A DNA stretch of 64,000 bases from Artocarpus heterophyllus (taxonomy: Eukaryota; Streptophyta; Magnoliopsida; Rosales; Moraceae), in contig CM046343.1 in assembly GCA_025403435.1 (NCBI GenBank), positions 27,186,742-27,250,741 of the forward strand, written 5' to 3'. The translations under genes were made by a program, and so were the position numbers. This document shows positions 35,083 through 48,642 of the stretch, one piece after another (within the stretch, counting starts at the first letter, position 1; the number at the start of each line of letters is the position of its first letter). The notes under the pieces were generated by a model. The model was not told the origin of the DNA, searched no databases, and saw nothing but the letters and a program-made list of their open reading frames with translations.

Positions 35083-37250
35083 TGTCACGCCCCGGAGTAC
35101 GGGAGGTGACGTGGCGGAATATTTAGATTAATTAAAAGCGGATTTAATTAAAAATCGGGGGTTTGAGAACCCAATTAAGTAAAATTTAAGAAGATCTTCC
35201 ACCACATTTTTATAAAAGAATTTAAAATCATTAATCAAATAACAATAATTGAATAAAAACCGCGAATATGGGTTCCACAACCCACAACTTGTGCACACAC
35301 ATGGTACTGACAATATCATAAATACAATCACAGTCCAGGTACAAATAAAGTTAAGTCTTACATGCCTTGATTTAATAATACTGAATATAAATAAATTCTC
35401 CTAGTGCTCCTGAGTCCGGTCTGAAGAATCTCCTCCAAACCTATATGGAAAACCACCTAGAAGGGGGGGAAATTTAAAACAATAAAACGTGAGCGAAAGG
35501 CTCAGTAGGACTAGGTTTTATAAAATAATTTGATGCAAAGAAACATAACATTATCAGGAGTATACAGAAATAAGACGTTAGATAAATAAATAAATAAATA
35601 AATAAATTGAGTAGAACCGTTCTGACACAGAACAGTCTACTCGTCAAATCAAAACACCAATTTACTTTTACCTAGGCAAACCATGATATCACCACCGTAG
35701 TGGCCCAGCTGGGTTTCGGGACCTGCCCCCAAGGTCGATCGTCACACGACCCGATCTCTGATATGGCATCATGCCTTAGTGTTTGTTATCATTATCATTC
35801 AAACCCAATTACCGAGTATTGTCAATTACATTCATTATGAAATTCATTTCATAATCACGGTGTATTAAAATACTACCGATAAAACCATTTTCAAACAACC
35901 GTTGAAAACATTTTGATAGAAATCCTTTTCAAAGCCAAATCATTTCAAACCAGGCTACCAAAGAAATAGGATAGAAGTCCTACCTCAGTACTCGTGCCGG
36001 TACCCCACACCGTAATCCCGGTCCGCTATACGTTAGCTCCACGGAACCACGAACAATCCTAGATACAAACTAAGTCGATCAATATCTAGTTCGAGACATT
36101 CTATGTTACTAAATCATGTCATGATGTCCTAGTGTGCCATTTGTACCTTTAGAATCATTCTATAAGGTTGGGATTTAAATCTGGGTTCAAAACAGTGAAA
36201 TCGGGTAAAATTCACAAAATTTTTCATGTCTCGGTCGGCCTGCCGGACGCCCTGCTTCGGCCTGCCGAACTGCACAGTTCGGCCTGCCGGAAACAAGGTT
36301 CGGCCTGCCGAACATTGCCCCAGATTCGGCCTGCCGATCGGAAGAACACCGGCCTGCCGATCATCACTCCGGCCTGCCGAACATGAACTTCGGCCTGCCG
36401 AACTGGGAAGATCCAGAAATCCCAGCCACGGGTTTCTCGATCCCCAAAATCCAAATCTGGATTCCAACCTGTTTTTCTCAAATCCCAGGCATGAAAAACA
36501 ATCATAGTTGATAGAAAAACATTCTAGAACATGTTTGGGATCATTTAAACAACATTTTAAACTCAAAATCCTCAAAAATCCGAAAATGAGAAAAAGAGGA
36601 GAAAAATGAAAATCTTGAATCCAATCCGTTTTTCTTCAATCTAGGCTTAGATTCTAGTTGTTCTAAGCTCATTTAACACAAATCCACGGTTTTCTAAGCT
36701 AAAACAAACTTAGATTTCAAAAACACACAAAATCGAAAATTTTGTAAAAAGTTTAGAAATTTCGAATCTAACCTCGAATCGAAGCTTCAATCCGCGTTCT
36801 TGGTTGCCGAATCACGTCCCCGAGCTTCCTCCTTGCTGTTCCGAAGCTTGGATTCGAATGGAAACCAAAAATTTTGAAGAAATTAGAGAGAGGGAGAGGC
36901 TGCCGAGAGGGAGAGTGAAGAGAGAGAGAGAGACGCGTGAGAGTGAGGAGAGAGAGAGGGAAGAGGGAAATAAATAGAGAAAATCGGTGGGCGGTTTTAC
37001 TGTGCGAAAACCATGTGCCGCCCACGGTTTTGTAAAACAGAGTATTTTTAACATTTTACAAATTGTTGTGTTTTAAAACTCAAAACATCATTTTAAAACA
37101 AATGAGAAATCATTTGAATACATCAGTTTAACAAAACAACCAAAATTCAAAATCCAACCAAATAATCTAATTAAAGTTAAAACTTTAATTATGGCACACT
37201 AATTCATCATTCACATTACATTAATGTTAAATAAATTTCGGGACGTTACA
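35083..37250 (-). repeat. Solo LTR of the Tekay-like gypsy family with TSD
   Basis: The full-length LTR (TGTCACGCCCC...CGGGACGTTACA, 2168 bp) matches 5995-8167. AAAAC is present on both sides (35078-35082 and 37251-37255). There is no internal sequence, so the element has recombined between its LTRs. It carries its own array of eight GGCCTGCC near-palindromes at 36232-36410. Confidence 0.94.
36232..36410. repeat. Near-palindrome array in solo LTR
   Basis: Eight GGCCTGCC cores in the same layout as 235-410, with minor base changes. Confidence 0.88.
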
Positions 37251-37755
37251 AAAACACAAGGAAAAAACGGGTTTTTTGAACTCGGGTGCATGCCCTTGCA
37301 GAGAAATGTTTGTGCGATCACGCAGTAAAACAAAAGCTACACGTGGCTGCGCCCTTGAAGTCTCATGGCCGTGCGTGGAGTGAAGCAAGTCGTAATGTGA
37401 GGAAAAATCTTGCATAGTCATGCATGTCAACGTGCTAGAGTTCGTGCTTTGCGATTTTTTAGGGTTTCTTATCAATTCTTTGTAAACCTATTATAAATAG
37501 ATAGTTGTGTTCTTTTTTTTAGAGTGAAAACTCAGAAAATTTGGATGAGGCAGAGGCTAATGAAAATTCTAGAGACAGTGTATGTAATTTTCTCTTGTAA
37601 ACTTCTTTATCATTAGAGTGAATTATTTTGCAGTGACTGAAAGTGGACGTAGCTATCATATCGAGAGTATACCACTATAAGTTTCATGTATTCTTATTTA
37701 TTTTATGTTTGTATATTTTTTATTCTCAGTAGAATTCGACCTTCTAATCACAACA

Positions 37756-39474
37756 CATACCAACCGATATGTTGTGATTTTTAGAGTAACTGTTCAAGGC
37801 ACACCATTTAACCAAGCAGAAGGAAAGAAGAAAAAAATATAAATATGGTTTTAGTAAAGATTACTTTGTTATATGACGGAGCTCAAATTAACCATTCAAT
37901 GATGTGAAGAAACAATTTCAACTATTGAAAAAAAATATTTGGTAAAATGTTTTTAGAATGTTAGAGAGAATGATTCAAACTTTAGAGTTCAGATTGTAAA
38001 TAATATAAAGCATCACATACTACAGCATAAAATAAAAGTATACTATAATATAATACTTCCACATACTACAATATACGATTTAAACTCTACACTTAAAAAC
38101 TCCTCTTTCAAACATCCTATTTATAACTTCAAATAAGTTTTATCATCAAATGACTGAAACTGTGTTATAATAACTTTCTTCATCTACAATAGGTCTTCTT
38201 ATGTTTTTCCTATATATACTTGTGCATTTTAATTTTCAATCATTAGAACCTTTACCGAATAATTAAATTAGTGTATCAAGAAGATCTCTTATTGCAATGA
38301 AAGCTGTCATGAACAGACATCTGCACGTTTATATGCACCCTACCAATTTAGGGCCAGAAATCCACCAACTTTGGTACAAATTGGAGCCATTTCTTTATCT
38401 TCTCCACAACTAAAGTTGACTTTACAGACAATATTACTTAATGATCTAAGAAATCTCAGGAATTCTAAATAAATAAGTAAAATTGTTGAGACATGTATAT
38501 GTGTATGATATTTTGTCACAAAGATTATGATCAGCTTTAATGATCATTAGATTTCCCAAAAGTTAATTGAATTTTCTCACCGGATTGTATTGCTAATTTG
38601 GGGCGACAACAAATAATGTCAAGACATAGTGTGTGTGTGAGCGTTTTTTTTTTTTTTTTAATGCCCCTAACGTGATTGAGTGAAAGATTTGTCACTCTAA
38701 AAATATTAGTTTCCAATTAATTAAAACTTTGGAAATTTTTATGACGTCATAATGTAGATGAATTAACTTTTGATTATATCATGGTCATGTAAAATAAATG
38801 AGAACAAAAACCTCATCACCATGCGTAAAACAAGCGCATACAAATATATATGTCACAACCTGTGTACATGCTTATCTTGAAAATTAATTGTTTGCTACGA
38901 ATTTGAAAGACCGCGAATTATCTTCTTGAGAGGATATTTATAAGAACGATATGGTTATTTTCTGGGATATTATCAATTATTAATTAACATGTTGTAAACA
39001 AAAAAACGAACACTAATATAGAATTATGTGTTGTTTGGTGTGATAGTGTGAACCAATAGTTGTAACCATTTTTATAGTTAGAACCAACTTTGTGGATTAG
39101 AATCAAAATTAAAGTTGTAACTGGTGTTTAGCAATTAGGGTGTTTGACATGGTAGTGTGAACCTTTGGTTGAACTGTTTTTATAATAACATGTGAGAGCT
39201 TTATACTATAGCAATTTTTTTTTTTTTACTGTAGTACGTGAGAGCTTTCTACTATTCGTTTAACACCACTCTTGCCAAACAGATTTTAAGAAGCATCAAA
39301 ATGAGGGCTGTGGAACAGTGCCATCAAGTGGATAAGGTGACCTTTAAAAACGTAAAGTGCTGCCGACGTCTAGTCAAATTGTCATCAACAAGTTTTTTTT
39401 TATCCTTTTTTAACTTAGTGATAAACAAGTTGACTCTTGCTTGGTTCAGTGATATATATATATATACACACATA
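37756..39474. other. Intergenic, AT-rich
   Basis: No coding sequence was recognised. Short segments near 37930-38100 and 39060-39270 share phrases (GAGAGCTTTATACTATAGCAA type) with parts of the hAT MITEs, suggesting fragments of that family. There is a T-run at 38646-38660. Confidence 0.6.
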
Positions 39475-39482
39475 TACATATA

Positions 39483-40266
39483 CAATGGCGGAGCTAGATG
39501 AGGATGAGTGGTGCTACCACCTCTATTCACTTTTTGAAAATTAGAGTTTACTCTTTTAAATTTTATAACTTTTATATTATACCCTCATTGAGATTTAATA
39601 TTTTCATAGATGGCTCTATTGATTTTTAAAGCATCTTTAATACAAATGCTTTAATGTTGTGCCAATATCAAGTATTGATATTTGAGTCTAAAAAGCACTC
39701 TCCAAGACAATGCCATTTCTTATGCCAAATTTGTCATATAATAGACTTGGTAGCTTTTTATACCTTCAAAATACAAGGTATAAAAATGAGAAAATAAAAA
39801 ATATAACTCTGGTGAGAATCCTTATCGTTAGTGCATGTTTCTAAACACAATGTATGGCTAAAATCATATCAAAATTTTAAATATATATATATATGCAAAA
39901 TAAATAAGTATATATATCTATAAGGTGTTTGGGAGCCTTAGAACGGTTTGAACTAATTTAGGTTAAAACTATTGTAGTATGTAAAAGTCTTACATTGTAA
40001 CTCATTTTTCTTGACACTCTAACATGTGAGAGTTTTATACTATCGCAACTAAAAGTTTTAGTTAAAACTGAGAATGCTAAACACTCTAATAAAAATCAAA
40101 CATTTCATAAAAAACCTATTGGTAAGATTTTTTTATAGCATAAAATTCTACATATGTATCTTGTAGTTCTAGAAAAATATTGTGATGCAACTTTTATGTC
40201 ATTAATTATAAAAGAAATAGTGTATGCCACCGTCTCCACACAAGTGAAAAGCTGGCTTTGTATATA
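39483..40266 (+). mobile_element. hAT-type MITE, copy A
   Basis: The left end CAATGGCGGAGCTAG and the inverted right end (TATACAAAGCCAGC on the opposite strand) are degenerate versions of the ends of copy B. Flanks TACATATA and TATATATA agree at 7 of 8 bases, but the right flank lies in a TA microsatellite. It matches copy B in reverse orientation over essentially its whole length. Confidence 0.7.
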
Positions 40267-41253
40267 TATATATAAAAGTTTATTCAAAAAATCAATTCTT
40301 CATATTGGATTTCATATATTTACCCCTACATTTTAAATGTATATTTAAGTTTATTCAAAAAGTGAATCACTCATTTTGAATATCACATATTTACCACTAC
40401 ATTTTAAATGTGTAACAAATTTATACTAACTGATTAATGCTTTTTTTTCTTTTACTATCGAAAATACCAAAATAATTTTGAAGAAAATGGGACCAGAAGA
40501 AAAAAATTGAAACAATTAAAAGCAAAAACATAAAATCTGAACTTTACTTTCTATATATTTTTTTTCTTTAAGGGAATTTTTTTTCATTTAGTTAAAGTCG
40601 AGCATTTACCATTAAGGATATGAAATTGTTATACACTTTAAATGACCTGGAATATATAATAATTTCAAAATAGATTTATATTTTCTAAATAAACCTAAAA
40701 CATAAAGGTAAATTATACAAATTCTTTAATTATACAAACCGTAAACATTATAAAGCTCTCGCATGCTACAATGTAAAGTAAAAATATGATATAAAATAAA
40801 GCTATTATATGTTACAGCATGTGGTTCAAAATTTAATGTGAAACTCTTTTGCCAAACACTCTATACATATCATGGAGACTAATTATTGTGGAATTATGCA
40901 CAATACGAAAGCAAACAGTTGACAGAAAAGGATAAATAAATATATACAAAGAAGCATACAATGTGTCAATAGGGAATACATATAAAAAGGCTAAAATATT
41001 TAAAAGAAACGTCAGTGAGATTATAAGAGGATGAAATTAGTTGTAGGTTAGTCAAGCAACATTTTTTGTTTTAATAAAGACAGTCTTTCATTCTGCTGAA
41101 GTAACATTACAATTTTATATATTTTTGAACAATCTCAAAATTCATTGGAATAATTATACTTTTAATATTGTTGTTATTATTATCACCATTATAGTATACT
41201 AAAAATAAGAGAATTCTTCCATGGAAAGCTACTAATAAAACCGTTTTCCCTGT
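40267..41253. other. Spacer between the two inverted hAT MITEs
   Basis: AT-rich DNA with no ORF of note. A short segment at 40735-40865 resembles the terminal phrases of the MITEs. Confidence 0.65.
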
Positions 41254-41261
41254 AAGGAAAA

Positions 41262-42028
41262 CAGTAGCAGAGCCAGCCTTTCACGGGGAGTGACATACAC
41301 TATTTTTTTTAGAATCAATGATATAAAAATTACATTACAATATTTTTCAAGAACTATTAGATACTTATTTAGAGTTTTATGCAATAAAAATACCCAACCA
41401 ATAGGGTTTTTTTTCATAAAATTTTTTATTTTTATTACGGTTTTTGGCATTCTCAGTTTAACTAAAACTTTTGGTTGCTACAACATACAACTCTCACATA
41501 TTATCGTGTCAAAAAGAAATGAGCTATAATGTAAAGATCTTATACACTACAATAGTTTTAACCCAAATTGAATCAAACCATTCTAATGCTCCCAAAAACA
41601 CTATAGATATATATATCTACATTTATTTATTTATTTATTTTGCATATCTTTTTTTAATTTTGATATGATTTTAGTCATATATAATGTTTAGAAACATACA
41701 CTTACGATAAGAATTCTCAGCAGAGGTTTTTTTTTAATTTTTATACCTTATATTTTGAAGATATAAAAAGCTATCAAATTTAACATATGACAAATTTGAC
41801 ATAAAAAACAGCGTTGCATTAAAGAGTGTTTTTTTATACTCAAATGTTCATACTTGACATTGACACAACATTATAGCATTTGTATTAAAAATGCTCTAAA
41901 AGTCAATGAGACATCTGTGAAAACATTAAATCTCAATATGGGCATAATATAAAATTTATAAAATTTAAAAAGTCGAACTTTAATTTTCAAAAGCCACCCC
42001 CACTCGCCCCCACCTATCTCTGTCACCG
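41262..42028 (-). mobile_element. hAT-type MITE, copy B, with 8-bp TSD
   Basis: Ends CAGTAGCAGAGCCAG and CTATCTCTGTCACCG form a 15-bp imperfect terminal inverted repeat. AAGGAAAA flanks both sides exactly (41254-41261 and 42029-42036), the 8-bp duplication typical of hAT transposons. At 767 bp it has no transposase. It is the inverted relative of copy A. Confidence 0.85.
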
Positions 42029-42036
42029 AAGGAAAA

Positions 42037-44738
42037 TGAACAAAGGCAATGTGTCATCATTCTTTATATACTTTTTTTTAAAAAAAAGAAAAATCTCCTT
42101 AAACACCGTTATATATAGCTTGGAGCAAACTACTAATTGGAAATAAATGAGGGCAAAGAGAACACCCTTTAAAAATTTTTAGAAGTTCAGAATCCAAGGA
42201 AAGGAATTGGAAATTTTTTAAACTTGGTCTGCATATTATACAGGACGCTTCTTGGATATTTCCAATATTGATCATGATATTGGTAATGCAGACATCATCA
42301 TGAGTTGAGATCATTCTGTTTCAGCATACTAGATAGAAATTATTTGGCGAATGAAAAATTTAAGGTATTGTTCAACAATGATGCAAGAAGACAAGACAGT
42401 AATTAATTACAATATTAACCAAAACTATTAATGTCTGTGATGATATAATGTGCTAATATTTGTTTCGATTAATCAGTATCCTTACAGGTCTAACTTAACG
42501 GTAAATCTACGTCTATTCTAATATCAAGATTTCGAGCTTAAATATATTAGTAAGAGAGTTAATAAAAAAGAAAGTCATTGCAAGGGAATTTGATGACCAA
42601 GAAGAAACCCTTTAAGAAAGGAGGAAGAAGGAATTTTTGTGACAAAATTAATGCCACTAATGATAGCTTTTGAGAAAGTAGATCAACAAAGAGAGAAAAA
42701 GATGAAATCCTTGTCCTTGTACAAAATTAAAAGATAATATTGATCACAATATTCCCATTTGGGCAAGGTTGATATGGAGGCATCCCACCAAAGCTGTAAG
42801 GGGAAATTTACTTGGGGGGAAAGGAGTGGTCGAGGAAATAGGGTGGCGGCGGCGGTGGGTTTCATAATATTGGTGCTCATGGGTCATCACAATTTTTTTT
42901 ATTTTTTTATATATGGGGTCCAAAAGATGATTCATCCTAGGTGGTCCATCAGCTGCCACGTGGAGGCATTATCAAGCCTACGTTGAATTATCCATGCCCA
43001 CCATGATCTTTTCTTAACGGGGTTGCCACGCCATTGATGGCCAGGGCAACAAAGAAAGGGTCATTAAATTTAAACTTATGCATCTGATGAAGATAATGCT
43101 GATAATTTAACTCAAAGGTTGTTCAAAAAAGAGATTCTGAAATTCTCTTCTATCTTTACTCAAAAGGGGGGACTGGCAATTATGATACATTATCCATTTT
43201 AAACCGTTGCCTTGTAATGAGGGGAATATATGTCAATGTCTCAAAACCATTCGATATTTGATTCAATCTCAGCAAGATTAGCATTTTATGACTGATAATG
43301 GGTTCACCAAGAGTGATATCGCATACATGGTATCTATCCTTACCAAATTTTTAGTTTTCACTTAATTTGACTAGGTTTTTCACAATAGGTATCGTAATTA
43401 TACGTGTTTTCCTTGTGAACGCAGCTGCCGGTATTGGAACACTCTTGCCGCCTTCGGATCTCTCGACGGGTCGACTCTATATTAGTAAGGCTAAACCACC
43501 TGAACGTTGAAGGACCCTTAAAGGTTCATGCCGTTCGTGGTAGGCCCGGATACCTGGGGTTTCACAAAAAAAAAAAAAATCTGTTCGAAATCACATTAAA
43601 GAAAATAAATAGTGTCGTCTATAGCCCCTCAAGTTTAATGTTTTTCCAACTTTATCTCATAAACTTTAAAAACGCCTATTTTGCCCTCCGAACTTTTTTT
43701 TCTTTTCTATGTAACCCCTTGTATTGAAATTTTCTTTAGAAAAAAAAAACAAAAAAAGGAGTTAAGTGAGCTCATGTAGTCTTTTTTTTGTTTAGTTTTA
43801 ACTTTTAACGGAAAATTTTTGCAGGAGTTTAGTTAGACTGATTTAAAGTTTAGAGGGCAAGTACAAGTTTTTAAAATTTAGGAGTAAAGTGAAAATGATC
43901 CTAAGACTAGAGGCATGGGTTAGAATAATCGAAAAAAAAGTATAAACTAACAGAACCTAAAACCAGTCCCTTACAGATAAAAATAACCCAACTAAAAAAT
44001 TAGGTGCCTATTAACTCATTAGAACTGCTGCTTATTGCTCCATATTCTGGGTTTTCTTTTGAAAGCCTATATGAAACCTGTTATGACCATGTAGCCTAAG
44101 GGTACTTTAAGATTAGTATAACTATGATGAAAGTTCATCAAAACAAGGCAAAATTTAACATCATATGAGGTTTTCAAAAGTGTTTGTTTCCCAATGATTT
44201 CTCGTCTATAAATAATGCTATGTGTGGTAAGAAAGGAGATGCAAAATATCAGAATTTAAAAAGAAAGGAAGCTTTGCTTTCATATTGTTTGAAAGGGGAA
44301 AAAAAAAAAAAGCCCTAATCTAATTTATCTAGAATTATACACTTGTGTAAAAAATAAGAGCTGTGAATATAGTAAAAAATGGCTATTTTTGAATGGCAAA
44401 ATATGCACACAGATATGAATAAGTTGTTGTTAAATATTTACTTTCTTTTCTTTATAAAGTTGAATAGACGCAGAAAACAGCAAGTCCCATGTATTTACAA
44501 CTTCTTACCTTTGCAATATTTTTGCCACCAAACAACTCAAGATTCCCTTTTCTCCTCCAAATTCCTTCCTCCAATTTTTTTCTCTGTTTCCACTCTACCA
44601 AACATAAGCTAAGATTATACGTGGACTATTAAATCATTAGCAAGTTACCATAAATTAAGAAAAGAAGTTCAAAGTGCCAAATTATTGAGTCTTGTACCAT
44701 AACAGAAAATCTGTGCAAATCACAGTCGTTAAATGTGA
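42037..44738. other. Intergenic, downstream of UGLYAH
   Basis: No credible gene. 43615-43918 is a MITE-like imperfect inverted repeat. The GC-richer stretch 43425-43560 has a short open frame but no recognised similarity. Confidence 0.65.
43615..43918. mobile_element. MITE-like inverted-repeat element
   Basis: The left part (GCCCCTCAAGTTTAATG...TTTTGCCCTCCGAAC) is mirrored by the right part (TTTAGAGGGCAAGTAC...AAGTGAAAATGATCC...AGAGGCATG). Confidence 0.5.
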
Positions 44739-47700
44739 CTACAAGGGATTCCTATTTACATCTTTGTACAGCAAGTATCGCGACCGAGTTTTACCCAGTG
44801 CGGCATACCTGAAAAGTTTACGAATTAAGTCGTTATATAAAAATAATTCACAGAAAAGGACTGTTTCAATGGCAAAAACAAGGTACAAGATTGAAGTTTT
44901 TCATACCATTGAGGCACAAACGGCGCCATCCAAATCACATCACCAGCTTGGACAGGGTACCTGTTAAAATATCATTGTCAACGAAAAATCCAATCAAAAC
45001 AGATTGGGCAACGGCAACGAGTAGTAGGTAAAAAATGGTAACAATTAACACGAAACTCAAAACCAAAATATAGCGGCCGAATTGGGAAAAAAAAAGAAGA
45101 AAAAAGAACACAAAAAAAAAGGAGCAAATATAAGAGCATTTAAAATAAAACTCTTACCAGCTATCGCCCAAGCGGTAAATGCCTTGTCCCTCCAAAAGCA
45201 ATAAGCCATGCTGATTATAATGGACCTCCTAAAAAAGCAGATAACCAATAAACGATCATACACTGTACTGTTTGACATAGTAAGATCAGTATAATCTCGT
45301 CAGAAAGCTGGAGAAACCGAGATAACTACAAGAATTCTTGATGTATTAAGTAGTTGAATCTGTACTTTTCGAGTACGAAGAACACTAATGATGACAGTAG
45401 TTAATCTAGTACTAGGAAATAACAACATTATTTAAAGCTTTTCCATAAGAATAACCAACCACAGTACTAGACCAGCTAAACTAGACCAGAAATTTAATCA
45501 AAATCAAAGTTGCAGAGCTCATTTTGTTCAAACTCATGCACTCGCACACAGAGATACCTTAACGTTAAGATATTCCCCAGGCTGAAAATCCATAATCTGC
45601 AAAGACAAGGGTCCAATTCATCAGTGTTAAATTACAACTAAAAGGAAGGCCACAACTGATTTAAACCGAACAGAAAAGATGACTTACATGGATATTGAAG
45701 TCATAAGGAATAGACGCAGGCAGAAGCTTCCTGAGCTCAAAAACCTAGCTTGCATGGGTATGGAACTTTCTTGTCATACTTCATGTGAAAGATTACAACT
45801 CCAAAACAAAGTTATGTGTTAGTTTACCAATCTATCCCAAAAGCTTAGGTGCTTAGGAGATGGACCGACAATAGTTTTTTGTATTTTACAATATTTTTTT
45901 TTAAATTGAGAATGCATAGGAGAGTAGAAGTAAATATAATAATAAATGCAGTGCTTACCTCGCCAGGAGTTTCAAGAAGAGGCTGTTGATCTGTTGAACC
46001 TACAATCTGCTCGGTAACGTGATTCTCTAAAGAAGCATGCCTAAAGAAGAAAGCATATCAGCCACTTTGAAGAGCACTACCAAGACCGTTTAAAAAATGA
46101 GTAGAGGGTAAAACAGATTAGCGAAACATAAAAACCTAGCTATCTCAAAACCAGAAAGACTCTGGATTCTACATATGGAAAAATGTTTATGGACTAAAAA
46201 TAACAATCCGTCTTAATCTTATCACTGTGTTGAAAGATGATTTTGTGAACTCCTGCTGAGCTTGTCATGACAACGGTACGAGATTTAAAGGGATGAGATG
46301 ACAAATATTCACTCGAACTATGAAATTCACAAAGTGGTGAAACAAACCTTCTCTCAAAGACTATAAGAGTAGCAGATGCTTCACACTTGAGTGAATGTTT
46401 GAAGTTAGGAGGTAAATAAGCATATGAATCAACCTGTATTAGAATATGAAGAAGATCAGACTTCCGTTTAGCATTTCTCCATGATCAATTAAATCGTCAT
46501 ACCTTACTAAAAAAATTCAAATCTCAACAGTTCATCTAGTATTCTGATAATTAATACATTGAATATCATTATTGCACTTGAAGTAAATTAATATTCCTTC
46601 AAGACAGTTTAAGCCATGGATTTCAAAAAAATTTTCAAATTCTAAAAAACTCATTGCTTCTAGTTTTTCCCCCTTCTTTCTCCTGATTTTAGTGATTATT
46701 CCACGAGCAGAAAACTAATACGTTCAACTAAAACCATTTAGCTTATTTATGATTTAAGATCGGGAGAAAAGTTGAGGTGGTGCTTCAAGTTTTATTGAGA
46801 AACGGTAACCTCAATTTATTGTTACAGTGAAGACTGATGAGACTTAAGATTATCAGTTCAATAGAATACAAGATAGGTTTAAACAAAAAAGAAATTTAAA
46901 ATTTATTGTCAATTTAAACAAAAAAGACTATGATGAGAAACGGTAACCTAAATTTATCGTCACAGCGAAGACTGATGAGATTTGAGACGATCAGTTCAAT
47001 AAAGTACAGGACAGGTGTAAACAAAAAAAAAAAAAGTTTAAAATGAGCATAAAACGAGCATGCTCTAGTCAAACTTACGAAAAGATGATATAGCTGCAAA
47101 AATGTTCAACAAAAAATTTCATTAGTGATTTTTAAACATCACTCCAGATTTTTACCTTTAGTTTTTGGCTAACACCAGATGCATTAGTCATTGTCACAGA
47201 ACCCTCAACCACAAATATGAACCTAGCAATGTAAAAATGCACAAAAGTAATGAGTAAATTGAAATAAATACAAGAGAATAAAATCCTGGTAAAACTACTT
47301 ACGCTACGGGAAATGCATTTGGACATGTAAAAAGGCAAACCAACAAGGAAAAGAGAGAAATACTACACCTCTCAACATCAGAAGAAGGGTGTCCCAATTG
47401 CGAATTCCCTGCATGGTCAAACCACAAGTCAGAAACCTATAATAGAAAAATAAGCTCCAAATACACATGAATGGCATACAGCGGCTCAACAAACCTTGCA
47501 TCTTTGCAAGGTACATCACAAAGTGTGCACCCATGGCTGGTGTAATCAAATAGGCCACTAATGTATTCGTCCTGTCACATCAATTCAGATTACTGGATCA
47601 ACAAACACAAGATAATACTTTAATTACACTAATACATCATACTGTAGAGCCGAATATTACCATTCCGGCAAACGACTGAAGACATGACTCTCAGGTGTTA

Positions 47701-48642
47701 TCAAAGCATGGTCTCTTTTATAAACACTTCGTGTGAAACCTGGTAAGTCTGCCAAGAAAAAAGAAAAAAGAAAAAAAAAGGAAAAAAAAAAGGCCTCATG
47801 GTGTGAATAAAGTTTCAAAACTGAAACAGGAAAAAATTTCTTACAAAAAAAAAAAAAAAGGTTTCACAGATTCCCATTAACTCATCTTTTTCCTTCTAAA
47901 TAGACAAACATTAGGACACCAAATAGCCATATACGAATATAAAAAGCAATGTTCTCTAAAGGAAACATCAAAAGGCAAAGTTCACATTTTTTTCCCAAGA
48001 TAAAAAGGGATCATTGATGTTAAAGTTCACATTTCTTTCGCCTTTAAGAAATCTTAAAGGCTCACTAATGGAACATAAAAGACATGGCTCAATTCTACTC
48101 AAATGACGAGCTCTGACATTCTTTCCACCACCATCATAAGTTCAAAGTCGCATAGGAAAATCTTTAATTAGACCATAGAGTATCAAACTCAAACTTGTAC
48201 TCATCATGAAAAAGTTCAAATTTTTTTCAGAAGAATGAAAAGTTCACAATTTTATACCATGAAAAGGTTCAACAGCTTTTATATTTTTTTTACGTTTTGG
48301 GACACCCCTAAAACTAAAACCCCCGATTGCCCATATGGTATTTTAAGAAAAAGAACCGAGCTTTGATGTTTTACTGACCTTGAAGATGAGAAGGAGAGAG
48401 AGTGGGATTGGTGACCTTCCAATACAGATTCTTGGAGTCCGAAGGTGAGCTAATCACAGAACCCGCAGAGCAAAACCTGTCTTCAGCCACTCCCAATCCA
48501 GACAGACCTGAAAAGATTGTTATAGATTCAGCATCAAAGTAACAAAAATCCCATCATACAACAAAGGAAAAAATTGAACTCAAACTGAGTTTTCTTTACT
48601 TAAAGCGATCAAAAGGGCGAGAAGAGGTAGTGGTGAATGCAT
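44739..48642 (-). CDS. UGLYAH: (S)-ureidoglycine aminohydrolase, 13 exons, complete
   Basis: Exons: 48642-48600, 48507-48379, 47748-47661, 47571-47495, 47408-47369, 47222-47156, 46433-46348, 46040-45959, 45744-45688, 45596-45558, 45228-45158, 44960-44907, 44808-44739; 300 codons, all GT-AG, phases consistent. The enzyme converts (S)-ureidoglycine to (S)-ureidoglycolate and ammonia in purine (allantoin) breakdown in the ER. A hydrophobic N-terminus (MHSPLPLLALLIAL) fits a signal peptide. HLQDLPGFTRSVYKRDHALI opens the family's conserved region. Two cupin domains follow. The second has the Mn-binding set E237, H239, H243 (EVHYNQH) and Q277 (VPQW), as in the Arabidopsis enzyme. The C-terminus RSRYLLYKDVNRNPL matches the family. 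Length fits (Arabidopsis about 298). No defect is visible. Confidence 0.96.

Larger units (their letters stand above)
34984..37755 (+). repeat. Old solo LTR relic, split by gypsy solo LTR
   Basis: The left piece 34984-35082 starts TGTTAAG; the right piece 37256-37755 ends CTAATCACAACA. The flanks are CATAT (34979-34983) and CATAC (37756-37760), a 4-of-5 match as expected for an aged target duplication. A TATAAATAG box is at about 37491. Related fragments are at 25150-25520 and 26860-26930. The left boundary is the weakest part. Confidence 0.5.

Noticed and set aside
43425..43727. 97-codon ORF and GC-richer stretch as a small gene
   Set aside because: No recognisable domain, and it runs into an A-run and a MITE-like repeat.
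44692..44967. Reading through UGLYAH exon 12 into the following intron
   Set aside because: A GTATGA donor after CCTCAATG and exon 13 at 44808-44739 restore the family's C-terminus.
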